The notes beneath the pieces are model-generated. The model was not told the DNA's origin. It worked only from the letters and a program-made list of their open reading frames with translations, and did not search any database. Source: Ignavibacteria bacterium GWC2_36_12 (GTDB lineage: Bacteria; Bacteroidota; Ignavibacteria; Ignavibacteriales; Ignavibacteriaceae). From it: a DNA stretch of 45,255 nucleotides. Numbering within the stretch: the first letter of the stretch is position 1; every line of letters begins with the position of its first letter. Location: the NCBI GenBank assembly GCA_001802795.1, contig MGZZ01000086.1:23313-68567 (forward strand). The letters run 5' to 3'. Of this stretch, positions 24,943-33,340 are shown piece after piece. Both the position numbers and the translations under genes were made by a program.

Positions 24943-25989
24943 TTAATTTTTATAAATAAACTGTCTCAACCTTTCATAAATAATTTTGCTGTTAATTCCT
25001 CCCTCGCCACCGAAATCGCAAATGTGCGGATCTCCGGGACATAGATTAGAGCAATAATTATCCTGTGGAAAGATTATTTCCGCCTTATTCCCAAGAGGAC
25101 CCCATAGTTTTGGTGAGCTGGCTGTTAACGGGCAGAATAAAGACAAGGTTTTAACTTTTAAAGCCGCACAAATATGCATTGGCCCGGTGCTTGCAGAAAC
25201 TAAAACATCAAGAGTACTGAAATTAACAATTGATTCCCTTAATGGCTTTCCTTCATTTATATATTTAACGCCCTCAATATTTCTAATTTCATCGGGCGGA
25301 TTATTATCAGTTATAACAACACTGAAGTCTTTATCATTTAGAAACAGATCAATTAATCTCCTGTATTCTGCTGGGGTAATATTGGGTGCAGATTTGCCGC
25401 TTGTTGTGTTTACCCCGACTAATATTTTTCCATCCCGCTTTAATGTACTGCGTATTTTTTCTTTCCTAATCATTTCTTCTCTACTCAAAAATATTTCGGG
25501 ATGAATTGTTTTCGGTTCTATCCCTATTCTTCTTACCATATCAAGACAATAATCGGCTTCGTGCCGGAGAGGAATATATTTGTGCCGGCTTACATACTTG
25601 GTAAAAGTAAGAAACTGGTAAAGCTTGCGGCTGACTCCCAGTCTGTAGGGAATCCGACTCAAAAAGAAAAGCCAGCTTAGCCTTTCCTGTGGCAAAAGCA
25701 TAAAACCATGTGTAAATTTATGCTTCCTGATTTCGCCGACCATTTGCCCGAAAGGTTTAAGCATTCCCTTTTCATCATCAATTATAAGAATCGTATTTAC
25801 GTAAGGATTATTCAGATAGATATCTTTTGTTTCGTGTCTTACAAGAACAGCAATAAAACTATCCGGTTCCGCAGATTTAACTTCACGTGGAATCGCTGTC
25901 GAAAGTGCTACATCTCCTATGCGGTCTATTCTTGCAATAAGAAGTCGCAGTTGTTTGTTTCTACTCATAATATTTGGATTCTCACACAT
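24943..25989 (-). CDS. Glycosyltransferase family 9 (heptosyltransferase-like)
   Basis: A 348-residue GT-B fold protein of the ADP-heptose:LPS heptosyltransferase family. It begins LRLLIARIDRIGDVALSTAIPREVK, the GT9 N-terminal pattern with the conserved Asp. The C-terminal half has VGVNTTSGKSAPN and the donor-binding DVLVSASTGPMHICAALKVKTLSLF. It should add a heptose or related sugar to lipopolysaccharide core at the inner membrane. C-terminal Cys residues (NYCSNLCPGDPHICDF) are common in this branch. Two starts are possible: ATG 25989, used here, and ATG 25968 (MSRNKQLRLLIAR), which fits the family better. No other LPS genes are nearby. Confidence 0.85.
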   Translation of the reverse strand: MCENPNIMSRNKQLRLLIARIDRIGDVALSTAIPREVKSAEPDSFIAVLVRHETKDIYLNNPYVNTILIIDDEKGMLKPFGQMVGEIRKHKFTHGFMLLPQERLSWLFFLSRIPYRLGVSRKLYQFLTFTKYVSRHKYIPLRHEADYCLDMVRRIGIEPKTIHPEIFLSREEMIRKEKIRSTLKRDGKILVGVNTTSGKSAPNITPAEYRRLIDLFLNDKDFSVVITDNNPPDEIRNIEGVKYINEGKPLRESIVNFSTLDVLVSASTGPMHICAALKVKTLSLFCPLTASSPKLWGPLGNKAEIIFPQDNYCSNLCPGDPHICDFGGEGGINSKIIYERLRQFIYKN

Positions 25990-26193
25990 TTTTATCTTAA
26001 AGAGTTAAATATACGGCTGGTAAAAATACTTTTCTATATCTTAAAATACATATAAAGTTAACAATCCGATTTTTATTGTTTTGTAAAAATTATAATAGCA
26101 AATCATTTCCGAAAATGGTAAGGTCTTATCTTTAAAAAAATTGTATATTAAATATCAAAAATACCTACAATTCTTAGGGATAGAATCATAACT

Positions 26194-29100
26194 ATGAAAC
26201 ACTTAATGGAAAAAAGTGAAGAAAATCTATCATATTTAAGAGACGTTATATTCCCAGGAATTAGAGATCGAAATACAATACTATTTTTAGGGGCTGGCGC
26301 ATCTGTTGGAACAAAAAGGTTTCTGGGACAACAAATAATTGATCTATATTCAGATAAACTTGGAATTCGCCTTACAGTTAACAATCTGGTTGATTTTGTT
26401 GACCAGCTAAGTGCTAACCCAGACATATTTGATAGAGACGACTTTGATACATGGGTGACAGAAACCTTTTCTGAGAAACTAAAACCCACCGAAACACACT
26501 CGGCTATTGTCCGTATGAATTGGCGAGAAATAATTACTACTAATTTTGATCTTCTTATAGAAAGAGCATATGATCAGATAGTTGGCACGAGAGACCATTT
26601 GTTAAAAATTAAGGTCATTAGAAACTGGGATAGTTATAGATATTATCCGGCAAATGATGAAATTAAATATGTTAAGTTAAGTGGGTGTGTAAGCAATAAA
26701 GATAAATACCCGCTTGTCTTCTCTAGTAAAGATTTTCATAGTGCCGGCAGGTTTTATAAAATTGTATTGAGTTCCTTAGAAAATTTATCACCCCAAATTA
26801 ATTTCCTCGCTATGGGATATTCCTTTACAGACCCTTTTTCCAAAATGTTACTTGATAAATTCGACAGTTACAATTTCAGACGTAAAAAGTGGATGATAAG
26901 TGTTGATCCTTTTATACAGGACGAGCAATTGCCATTTTTTAGGGATAATCAAATTGCTGTTATAAAAATGACATGCGATGAGTTTATCGGCGAATATGTT
27001 GATTGGGAAAATTCGCAAGATAAAGTTTTTTATAATTTGAAAAGAATTAAGTATTCAGATGTTGAAAAAAAAATAATCTCTGTTCCTCCCGACTTGGCAC
27101 TCAGACTTGGTGACAATTTCGTGCAACTTTCTGATTACTATAAGAGTGCATATGTTGAACCAAAAGACTTTTATAAGGGTGAAACACCAAATTTTGAAAT
27201 CGTAAAAAAAGATTATGACGTTGTTAAAAGGAAATTAGTTGATGAGATTAAAGATGAGGCGAGAAGATTGCTCAATGAGAACAATGCTCTGGTACCCATC
27301 TTGTTATTGACGGGTTCCTATGGAATTGGCAAGTCAACTTTGTGTTACCGATTAATTAGAGAATTATTGCTGGATATGCCCAGCAAATACTTGGGTTTTG
27401 AGATTATTAATGCAAGTAAAATAAACAGTATCGATATAGGGGAATTATTATCTAAATCAAGGGCTAAGAATATTATAATATTTTTCAATGGCATTGATGT
27501 AGATAGTATCTTCAAGTCTCTCTTGGACTTCAGAAATAAGCTGAGCATAGAACAATATACGGAATTTAGAATCCTTCTACTTGCCTCCATAAGAGATAAC
27601 ATATTAACTAAGTACAAGTTAAACAAAGAACTATTAAACGCATTAGAAATTAATGTTGACATACCTTTCAACAGAGACGAAGCGGCAGAACTTATTGAAA
27701 AACTCTCTGACTCCGGTTTAATAAGCTACAGAGATGCTAAACAAAAAAATATTTTAGTAGATAAAGTGATTAATAAATTCAGCGGGGACTCGTTTATCAC
27801 ATTAATTAGCTTGATATCAAGTAGTCACCATGCAAACACTTTGATAGACGCTTACAATCAACTAACTAAAGATGCTCAAAAAGCATTTTTATTTACATCA
27901 CTTTTTTACCGTTTCCACATCCTCACCCCAGTTAGTTTATTACAAAAGATGATTTCAAAAAACTGGGAAGATTTTAGAAGGGATATATTAGAATACGATA
28001 GCAAAAACATTTTGGTTCAAGAAATTATAGACGCTACTGGGACCGAACCAGATTTATACTTTAGGACGAAACACCCTATAGTATCTCAAAAACTTGTTGA
28101 GCTTCTATTGCCCAATGAGGATAAAAGATTTGATACCTACCAAGCTTTATTAAAACGCCTAAACTACAATACTTACAATGCTGGATTAGTTATCGATCTC
28201 CTTCGCGCCATAGAAAATTCTGAAGATCTTACAACAAAAAAAATAAATAAACTATATGATGTGTGTGGTTCTGAATTTGCTGGAGACCCCCACTTCACCT
28301 TGCACTATGCAATAAACCTTCAACACAGAAACAATGAAGCAGATTTAAAAGTTGCTATAGAGAAAGTACAGTATGTTGAATCCGTTCTTGAAACGAGAAA
28401 TCACTTTTTAATTCACAGAAGAGCGGTTCTAAATTTTATGATGGCCAAGTTAAAATATCAACAGGAAATTGAGTTATCAGATACTTATATATACATTAAC
28501 GAAGCAAGGGCATTATTCGAGATAAAGACAGTCCTGGATCCTTTTAGTGCGTACAGTTATGTGGATTATATTAAACTAGAAGTTTGGTGTTATGAAAAAA
28601 TTGTACTCGATAACGAGAACAGAATTCAGCAGTATGTTAAAATAGAAGAATTATTTGATAAGGCTGAAAAGTCTGTATTTGAAAATTCTCATTGGATCGC
28701 TAACATGAGAGCGGATTTTATAAAAAACGTGAAGAACAAGTTCGCAAAAAGTGATGGGGAATATTTGAGTTTTCTTGATGAGATTTATCAAAAGGAATCC
28801 TTGCGACCATATGCAATAATCCTTAAATATTACTATTATGAGTCAGTACAAGAAAATAACAAATTAGAGGTTTTAATTAGGGAGTTGGAAGAGTATGATT
28901 ATTTAAATGATGTTGAACGATTATTATTCAAGCACTATGGCAGAAATCTTTTCGTCACGGATAATCGAACAAAATTGTTTCAACTAATCCAGGGTAACAA
29001 AGATATTGAACAACAAGATCCTATTCGGTTTCATTACTACACTTACATTGCTGAAGCATATAATAAAAATTTTCAGTATTCAAAGGAGCACATTTATACT

Positions 29101-29358
29101 TTAAAAAACAAATTTTATTATCTAAATCCAAAACTATGCGAAACGTGGATTGATAATGAAACAAGAGAACCCCGTATTTTTGACGCAGTAATAACGGAAT
29201 CTAGAAACCACAAAATAAGAGTTCGTGTGATTGATTTGCAACAAGAATTCAATTTAAGAAAAAGCAATTATGATATGTTTGATTTATCTATTAGCTCTCA
29301 TCATCAGGTAACACTTCATTTCTTTTTAACAGGAATCCGGGCAGAAATAATTACTTAA
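26194..29358 (+). CDS. SIR2 + P-loop (STAND-like) NTPase, probable antiphage protein
   Basis: A 1054-residue protein. Residues 24-270 form a SIR2-type NAD-binding domain (FLGAGASVG 32-40, IITTNFDLLIE 113-123, LAMGYSFTDPF). Residues about 350-600 form an NTPase with Walker A GSYGIGKST (374-382) and a Walker-B-like strand NIIIFFNGID (426-435). The remaining 450 residues are helical with no recognised repeat. SIR2 fused to a STAND ATPase and a sensor is an architecture of NAD-depleting antiphage systems (Avs/DSR/Thoeris relatives). The position where active SIR2 proteins have LHG reads KLSG (S163), so the catalytic His appears replaced. It is a single gene, 3.5 kb from the restriction-modification pair. 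Confidence 0.8.
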   Translation: MKHLMEKSEENLSYLRDVIFPGIRDRNTILFLGAGASVGTKRFLGQQIIDLYSDKLGIRLTVNNLVDFVDQLSANPDIFDRDDFDTWVTETFSEKLKPTETHSAIVRMNWREIITTNFDLLIERAYDQIVGTRDHLLKIKVIRNWDSYRYYPANDEIKYVKLSGCVSNKDKYPLVFSSKDFHSAGRFYKIVLSSLENLSPQINFLAMGYSFTDPFSKMLLDKFDSYNFRRKKWMISVDPFIQDEQLPFFRDNQIAVIKMTCDEFIGEYVDWENSQDKVFYNLKRIKYSDVEKKIISVPPDLALRLGDNFVQLSDYYKSAYVEPKDFYKGETPNFEIVKKDYDVVKRKLVDEIKDEARRLLNENNALVPILLLTGSYGIGKSTLCYRLIRELLLDMPSKYLGFEIINASKINSIDIGELLSKSRAKNIIIFFNGIDVDSIFKSLLDFRNKLSIEQYTEFRILLLASIRDNILTKYKLNKELLNALEINVDIPFNRDEAAELIEKLSDSGLISYRDAKQKNILVDKVINKFSGDSFITLISLISSSHHANTLIDAYNQLTKDAQKAFLFTSLFYRFHILTPVSLLQKMISKNWEDFRRDILEYDSKNILVQEIIDATGTEPDLYFRTKHPIVSQKLVELLLPNEDKRFDTYQALLKRLNYNTYNAGLVIDLLRAIENSEDLTTKKINKLYDVCGSEFAGDPHFTLHYAINLQHRNNEADLKVAIEKVQYVESVLETRNHFLIHRRAVLNFMMAKLKYQQEIELSDTYIYINEARALFEIKTVLDPFSAYSYVDYIKLEVWCYEKIVLDNENRIQQYVKIEELFDKAEKSVFENSHWIANMRADFIKNVKNKFAKSDGEYLSFLDEIYQKESLRPYAIILKYYYYESVQENNKLEVLIRELEEYDYLNDVERLLFKHYGRNLFVTDNRTKLFQLIQGNKDIEQQDPIRFHYYTYIAEAYNKNFQYSKEHIYTLKNKFYYLNPKLCETWIDNETREPRIFDAVITESRNHKIRVRVIDLQQEFNLRKSNYDMFDLSISSHHQVTLHFFLTGIRAEIIT

Positions 29359-29479
29359 TATGGTTAAAGCCAAATAATTATAAATTCAAAATGTTTCGTA
29401 AATAAGATTTTTCCCATTCTACAATCTCCTACGTTTTTGGTAAATTTGTACCGGTGAATAAATTAAATTTAGATACTAA

Positions 29480-30448
29480 ATGCCGAAAATTGCCGTTGTA
29501 TTATTAAATCTTGGCGGACCCGATTCCCTCGAAGCAGTCCAGCCTTTCCTGGAAAATCTTTTTAACGATCCGGATATTTTTAGGCTTCCGTTTCAAAAAT
29601 CACTTGCCCGGTTCATTTCTAAAAAACGCGCGCCAAAAATTCAAAAAGAATATGAATTAATAGGTGGAAAATCTCCTATTAATGAGTGGACTGAAAAACA
29701 AAGATCGATGCTTGAGAAAAAATTACGTAACTCGGGAAGTGATGCAGATGTTTTAATCGCAATGAGGTACTGGAAACCTTTAACTCAGGAAGTAGTTACT
29801 AAAGTTGAAACGGGAAATTATGAAAAGGTGATAATGCTTCCTCTCTATCCGCATTTTTCTGTTTCCACAACAGGATCTTCTTTTAATGAATGGAAAAGAT
29901 TTTATAAGGGGGATAAATCAAAAGTAGTTTATCTTGATTCATACCAAACACATCCTTTCTATCTTAAAGCAATAAATGAGAGAATAGAAGAATCGCTTCT
30001 GCGTTTCCCTGAAGAAGCAAGAAAAGATATTCAACTTGTTTTTAGCGCACACGGTACCCCGGTTAGTTACGTTAAGAAAGGTGATCCATACAGCTTCCAG
30101 ATAAAGGAAGCTGTTGAAGGAGTTATGCGGTTAAGAAATTCTTCTCACGAATATTATCAGTGTTTCCAGAGTAAAGTTGGTCCGGCAAAATGGCTGGAAC
30201 CGGCTACCGACACAATGATCGAAGAACTTGCCGCCAAAGGGAAAAAACATTTATTGATTATTCCCATAAGTTTTGTTTCGGATCATGTTGAAACGTCTTT
30301 TGAGCTGGATATTGAATATAGGCACGTTGCCGATAAAGTCGGTATAGAAAATTATATTGTAATGGCGGGCTTAAACGATTCACAATTATTTGTGGATGCG
30401 CTTTATGATCTCGTTACAAAAAGTCTGTCTTCTGAAGGAAAGGGTTAA
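29480..30448 (+). CDS. hemH: Ferrochelatase
   Basis: A 322-residue enzyme that inserts ferrous iron into a porphyrin, the last step to protoheme. The N-terminus KIAVVLLNLGGPDSLEAV is typical. The conserved active-site His is H191 in VFSAHGTP, and the metal-site Glu follows in SDHVETSFELDIEYR. ECxxxx-type cluster cysteines of some ferrochelatases are not evident. It opens the second heme gene block, seven bases before hemY. A TAAATTTG element (29441-29448) lies upstream, but without a clear -33 partner. Confidence 0.94.
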   Translation: MPKIAVVLLNLGGPDSLEAVQPFLENLFNDPDIFRLPFQKSLARFISKKRAPKIQKEYELIGGKSPINEWTEKQRSMLEKKLRNSGSDADVLIAMRYWKPLTQEVVTKVETGNYEKVIMLPLYPHFSVSTTGSSFNEWKRFYKGDKSKVVYLDSYQTHPFYLKAINERIEESLLRFPEEARKDIQLVFSAHGTPVSYVKKGDPYSFQIKEAVEGVMRLRNSSHEYYQCFQSKVGPAKWLEPATDTMIEELAAKGKKHLLIIPISFVSDHVETSFELDIEYRHVADKVGIENYIVMAGLNDSQLFVDALYDLVTKSLSSEGKG

Positions 30449-30455
30449 ACCAAAA

Positions 30456-31838
30456 TTGAACATTACAGTAGAACCTCAGAACAAAATAGTAATTATTGGC
30501 GCTGGTATTTCGGGGCTAACTATAGCTTATCTTCTTAATAAACTCGGTCACGATATAACTGTACTTGAAAAGAAAAAAGAGCCGGGGGGCTCAATTGAAA
30601 CTGTAATTGAAAAAGAATTTTTGTTTGACAAAGGACCAAACAGCGCACTTGAAACTCACCCATTAATAGGACAGTTAATTAAAGAGCTGAATTTACAGGA
30701 TGAGTTGGTTTACGCTAATAAAGAGGGGAACAAAAGATATATATTGAAGAACAATGAACTTTATCCGCTTCCAATGTCCCCGCCTGCTTTTATCAAGACA
30801 AAACTTTTTTCTCCCTCTGCCAAGTTAAGATTAATAGCAGAACCTTTCATCGGAAGATCAGACGATGGTTATTATGAGAGCATCTCGGAATTTGTAAAAA
30901 GAAGATTGGGAAAAGAATTTCTCGATTATGCTATTAATCCTTTTGTCGCCGGTGTTTATGCCGGCAATCCCGAAGACTTAAGCGTTAAATCGGCTTTCCC
31001 AAAACTTTTTGAGCTTGAGGAAAAATATGGCGGGCTGATTATCGGAACTATCCGAAGTATAAGAGAAAGAAAGAGAAGGGCGGAGAAATCTAAGCAAAGT
31101 GCAAAGATGTTTTCCTTTAAAAGCGGAATGCAGGTTTTACCTAAAACAATTACTAAACATCTTGGTAAAAAAGTTTGCCTGCAATCTGATGTTGTTTCTA
31201 TTAAAAAGAATGGAACGGGTTACCAGGTAGCTTATCATAATGAAGATGGGCTGCAGATAATAGATTGCAATAAAATTATATCGACAGTTCCGGCTTATGC
31301 CGCAGCAGATTTATTCGGTCATTTCGATAAAGATCTAACAAAGCATTTAAATGAAATTTACTATCCGCCGGTGCTGGTTCTTTATCTCGTATACAAAAAA
31401 GAAGAGATCGGACAGCCATTGGATGGATTCGGTTTTCTTATTCCGTCGAGAGAAAGAAAATCTTTTCTTGGTGCAATATGGAGCTCGGTTATATTCCCTG
31501 GTAGGACAGATGATACTACGGCTGCATTTACGCTTTTCATAGGTGGTGCAAGAAACCCTGAAATAGGCAGCATTGATAAAGAAATATTAATCAGTAAAGT
31601 AAAAAAAGAATTTGAGCTGATAATGAAAATAACCTCTGACCCTGTGTTTATGACATACAAATATTGGTCGAAGGCGATCCCCCAGTACAACATTGGTTAT
31701 ATTGAACATGAAAGATATTTTGATGAATTTGAAAAGAACAATCCCGGCTTAATTTTAAGCGGTAATTACCGTGGGGGAATTTCCATTGGTGATTGCGTTA
31801 AGAACGCAGAAGCGGTATTTAGTAAATGTAGAATGTAG
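30456..31838 (+). CDS. hemY: Oxygen-dependent protoporphyrinogen (or coproporphyrinogen) oxidase
   Basis: A FAD flavoenzyme of about 460 residues in the HemY/PPOX family. It begins KIVIIGAGISGLTIAYLL with the dinucleotide-binding GxGxxG, then EKKKEPGGSIET. Family blocks NPFVAGVYAGNPEDLSVKSAFPKL and the C-terminal GLILSGNYRGGISIGDCV are present. It converts protoporphyrinogen IX to protoporphyrin IX using oxygen. I choose TTG 30456 (MNITVEPQNKIVIIG), seven bases after hemH; ATG 30396 or 30405 would overlap hemH. The last codons and the stop lie inside the terminal repeat of the inserted four-helix-bundle cassette, so the natural C-terminus has been replaced by a few repeat-encoded residues (KCRM). 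Confidence 0.9.
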   Translation: MNITVEPQNKIVIIGAGISGLTIAYLLNKLGHDITVLEKKKEPGGSIETVIEKEFLFDKGPNSALETHPLIGQLIKELNLQDELVYANKEGNKRYILKNNELYPLPMSPPAFIKTKLFSPSAKLRLIAEPFIGRSDDGYYESISEFVKRRLGKEFLDYAINPFVAGVYAGNPEDLSVKSAFPKLFELEEKYGGLIIGTIRSIRERKRRAEKSKQSAKMFSFKSGMQVLPKTITKHLGKKVCLQSDVVSIKKNGTGYQVAYHNEDGLQIIDCNKIISTVPAYAAADLFGHFDKDLTKHLNEIYYPPVLVLYLVYKKEEIGQPLDGFGFLIPSRERKSFLGAIWSSVIFPGRTDDTTAAFTLFIGGARNPEIGSIDKEILISKVKKEFELIMKITSDPVFMTYKYWSKAIPQYNIGYIEHERYFDEFEKNNPGLILSGNYRGGISIGDCVKNAEAVFSKCRM

Positions 31839-32274
31839 AATTCAGAAGGTAGAATGTAAGCACATGTTTATTTTTGAAAAAGAGGTCAAATATGGAAATC
31901 CTGTAGTTGAAAAGAGCTTTAAATTCGCAGTGAGGATTGTGAAATTTTACCGTGTTTTTTACAAAAAAGATTATTCAATTCTTCCTCTTTTAAAACAACT
32001 ACTAAAATCGGGGACTTCTATTGGGGCAAACATTTCAGAGGCGCAAAGTGCATTTACTAAAAAGGATTTCATTAATAAGTTAGGAATTGCGTTAAAAGAA
32101 TCACGGGAAACTGAATTTTGGTTAAAGTTGCTTAAAGAATCTGACATAATAAGTGAAAAAGAATATACAAGTATTTACACAGACTGTGATGAGCTTTCAA
32201 GATTATCGACAACGATTATTAAATCGTCAAAACTAAAAGAATAATTCTACACTCTACATTCTAAATTCTACATT
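31825..32274. mobile_element. 450-base cassette with 31-base terminal inverted repeats around an S23-like gene
   Basis: The left end (31825-31855, starting AATGTAGAAT) and the inverted right end (32274-32244, starting AATGTAGAAT) agree at 26 of 31 positions, counted by eye. Each arm consists of degenerate TGTAGAAT-type repeats. The cassette encodes only the four-helix-bundle protein, with no transposase. Similar genes occur inside 23S rRNA intervening sequences with pairing ends. Here it sits between hemY and hemB. Confidence 0.65.
31864..32244 (+). CDS. Four-helix-bundle protein (S23 / 23S rRNA intervening-sequence family)
   Basis: A 126-residue all-helical basic protein of the S23/IVP family. 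KSFKFAVRIVKFYRVFYKK, then LLKSGTSIGANISEAQSAFTKKDFINKLGIALKESRETEFWLKLL is the recognisable core (about 18-90). It was first known from intervening sequences in 23S rRNA genes; relatives (bAvd) serve diversity-generating retroelements, but no reverse transcriptase is present here. Its activity is not established. ATG 31864 fits the family; an upstream in-frame extension to 31771 lies inside hemY and the repeat and is unlikely to be used. It fills the cassette from end to end. Confidence 0.87.
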   Translation: MFIFEKEVKYGNPVVEKSFKFAVRIVKFYRVFYKKDYSILPLLKQLLKSGTSIGANISEAQSAFTKKDFINKLGIALKESRETEFWLKLLKESDIISEKEYTSIYTDCDELSRLSTTIIKSSKLKE

Positions 32275-32294
32275 GAAAAAAAACTGGAGAAAAA

Positions 32295-33281
32295 ATGGCA
32301 ACCTATCCAACCAAAAGATTAAGGCGGTTAAGACATAACCCTTTAATAAGAGATATGGTATGTGAAACCGAGCTATCAAAAAATGATTTTATCTATCCTC
32401 TGTTTGTTATGACGGGAGAAAAAATCAGGAATGAAGTTAAATCTATGCCGGGAGTTTACCAGTTTTCGGTCGATACTCTTGTAGAAGAATGTAAGGAAGT
32501 TGCTTCGCTTGGTATTCCTGCTGTTATATTATTTGGAATTCCCAAAAAGAAGGATGAAAAAGGTTCGGGTGCTTACGACTCACACGGAATAATTCAAAGA
32601 GCAGTTAAAGCTATTAAAGCGGGGGTAAAGAATCTTATTGTAATTACCGATGTTTGCCTGTGTGAATATACGTCTCACGGTCATTGCGGTTTATTAAAGG
32701 GGGAAGAAATATTAAATGATGAAACCGTAGAGTTGCTTGCCAGGGAAGCATTAACACATGCTCAAGCGGGTGCTGATATTATTGCCCCTTCCGATATGAT
32801 GGATGGACGCGTAGCCGCAATAAGAAAAATTCTTGATGAAAATGCTTTTGAAAAAATTCCTATAATGAGTTATGCTGCAAAATATGCATCGGGATACTAT
32901 GGTCCCTTTAGAGATGCAGCGGGGTCGTCCCCGGCTTTTGGAGACAGAAGATCGCACCAAATGGATGTGGCTAACGCCCTTGAAGCTTTGAGAGAGGTTG
33001 AAACAGATATCGAAGAAGGTGCGGATATTGTTATGGTAAAACCTGCGGGACCTTATCTTGATATTATAAGAAGGGTAAAGGACAAATTCGGTATGCCTAC
33101 AGCAGCTTACCAGGTTAGCGGTGAGTATGCAATGATTAAAGCAGCAGGACAAAACGGCTGGATTGATGAAGAAAGGGTAATGATAGAATCTCTTATTGCA
33201 ATAAAAAGGGCGGGTGCGGATATGTTCTTAACTTACTTTGCTAAAGATGCAGCAAGATGGATAGATAAAAACCGGAAATAA
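32295..33281 (+). CDS. hemB: Delta-aminolevulinic acid dehydratase (porphobilinogen synthase)
   Basis: A 328-residue TIM-barrel enzyme that condenses two 5-aminolevulinates to porphobilinogen. The zinc-binding Cys triad is C121, C123 and C131 in [14 protein letters not shown], so this is the zinc-dependent type. The Schiff-base lysines are K196 ([14 protein letters not shown]) and K249 ([10 protein letters not shown]). ATG 32295 has GGAG seven bases upstream. It follows the inserted cassette by 21 bases; before insertion it would have been close behind hemY, and it may now rely on readthrough or on a promoter in the cassette. Confidence 0.95.
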   Translation: MATYPTKRLRRLRHNPLIRDMVCETELSKNDFIYPLFVMTGEKIRNEVKSMPGVYQFSVDTLVEECKEVASLGIPAVILFGIPKKKDEKGSGAYDSHGIIQRAVKAIKAGVKNLIVITDVCLCEYTSHGHCGLLKGEEILNDETVELLAREALTHAQAGADIIAPSDMMDGRVAAIRKILDENAFEKIPIMSYAAKYASGYYGPFRDAAGSSPAFGDRRSHQMDVANALEALREVETDIEEGADIVMVKPAGPYLDIIRRVKDKFGMPTAAYQVSGEYAMIKAAGQNGWIDEERVMIESLIAIKRAGADMFLTYFAKDAARWIDKNRK

Positions 33282-33316
33282 AAAAGCCCTCTCCACCTAG
33301 GATGTGTGGAGAGAGC
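33281..33316 (-). terminator. Rho-independent terminator of the VIT-domain gene
   Basis: On the minus strand GCTCTCTCCAC (33316-33306) pairs with GTGGAGAGGGC (33296-33286) with one wobble, across a 9-base loop, and is followed by six Ts. It lies 24 bases past the stop of the minus-strand gene. In the hemB direction no T-run follows, so any termination of hemB here would be weak. Confidence 0.82.
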
Positions 33317-33340
33317 AAGGAAAATTTACGGTTCTTGTAT

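Noticed and set aside
29441-29448. TAAATTTG element upstream of hemH as a promoter
   Set aside because: It matches the -7 consensus, but no TTTG-like element lies 19-21 bases upstream, so support is too weak.
31771-31863. Upstream extension of the four-helix-bundle gene
   Set aside because: The extension overlaps hemY and reads through the inverted repeat; the family N-terminus fits ATG 31864.
33286-33316. Hairpin just after hemB as the hemB terminator
   Set aside because: In the hemB direction the stem is followed by AGCAAGG and not a T-run. The T-run lies on the other side, so it serves the minus-strand gene.
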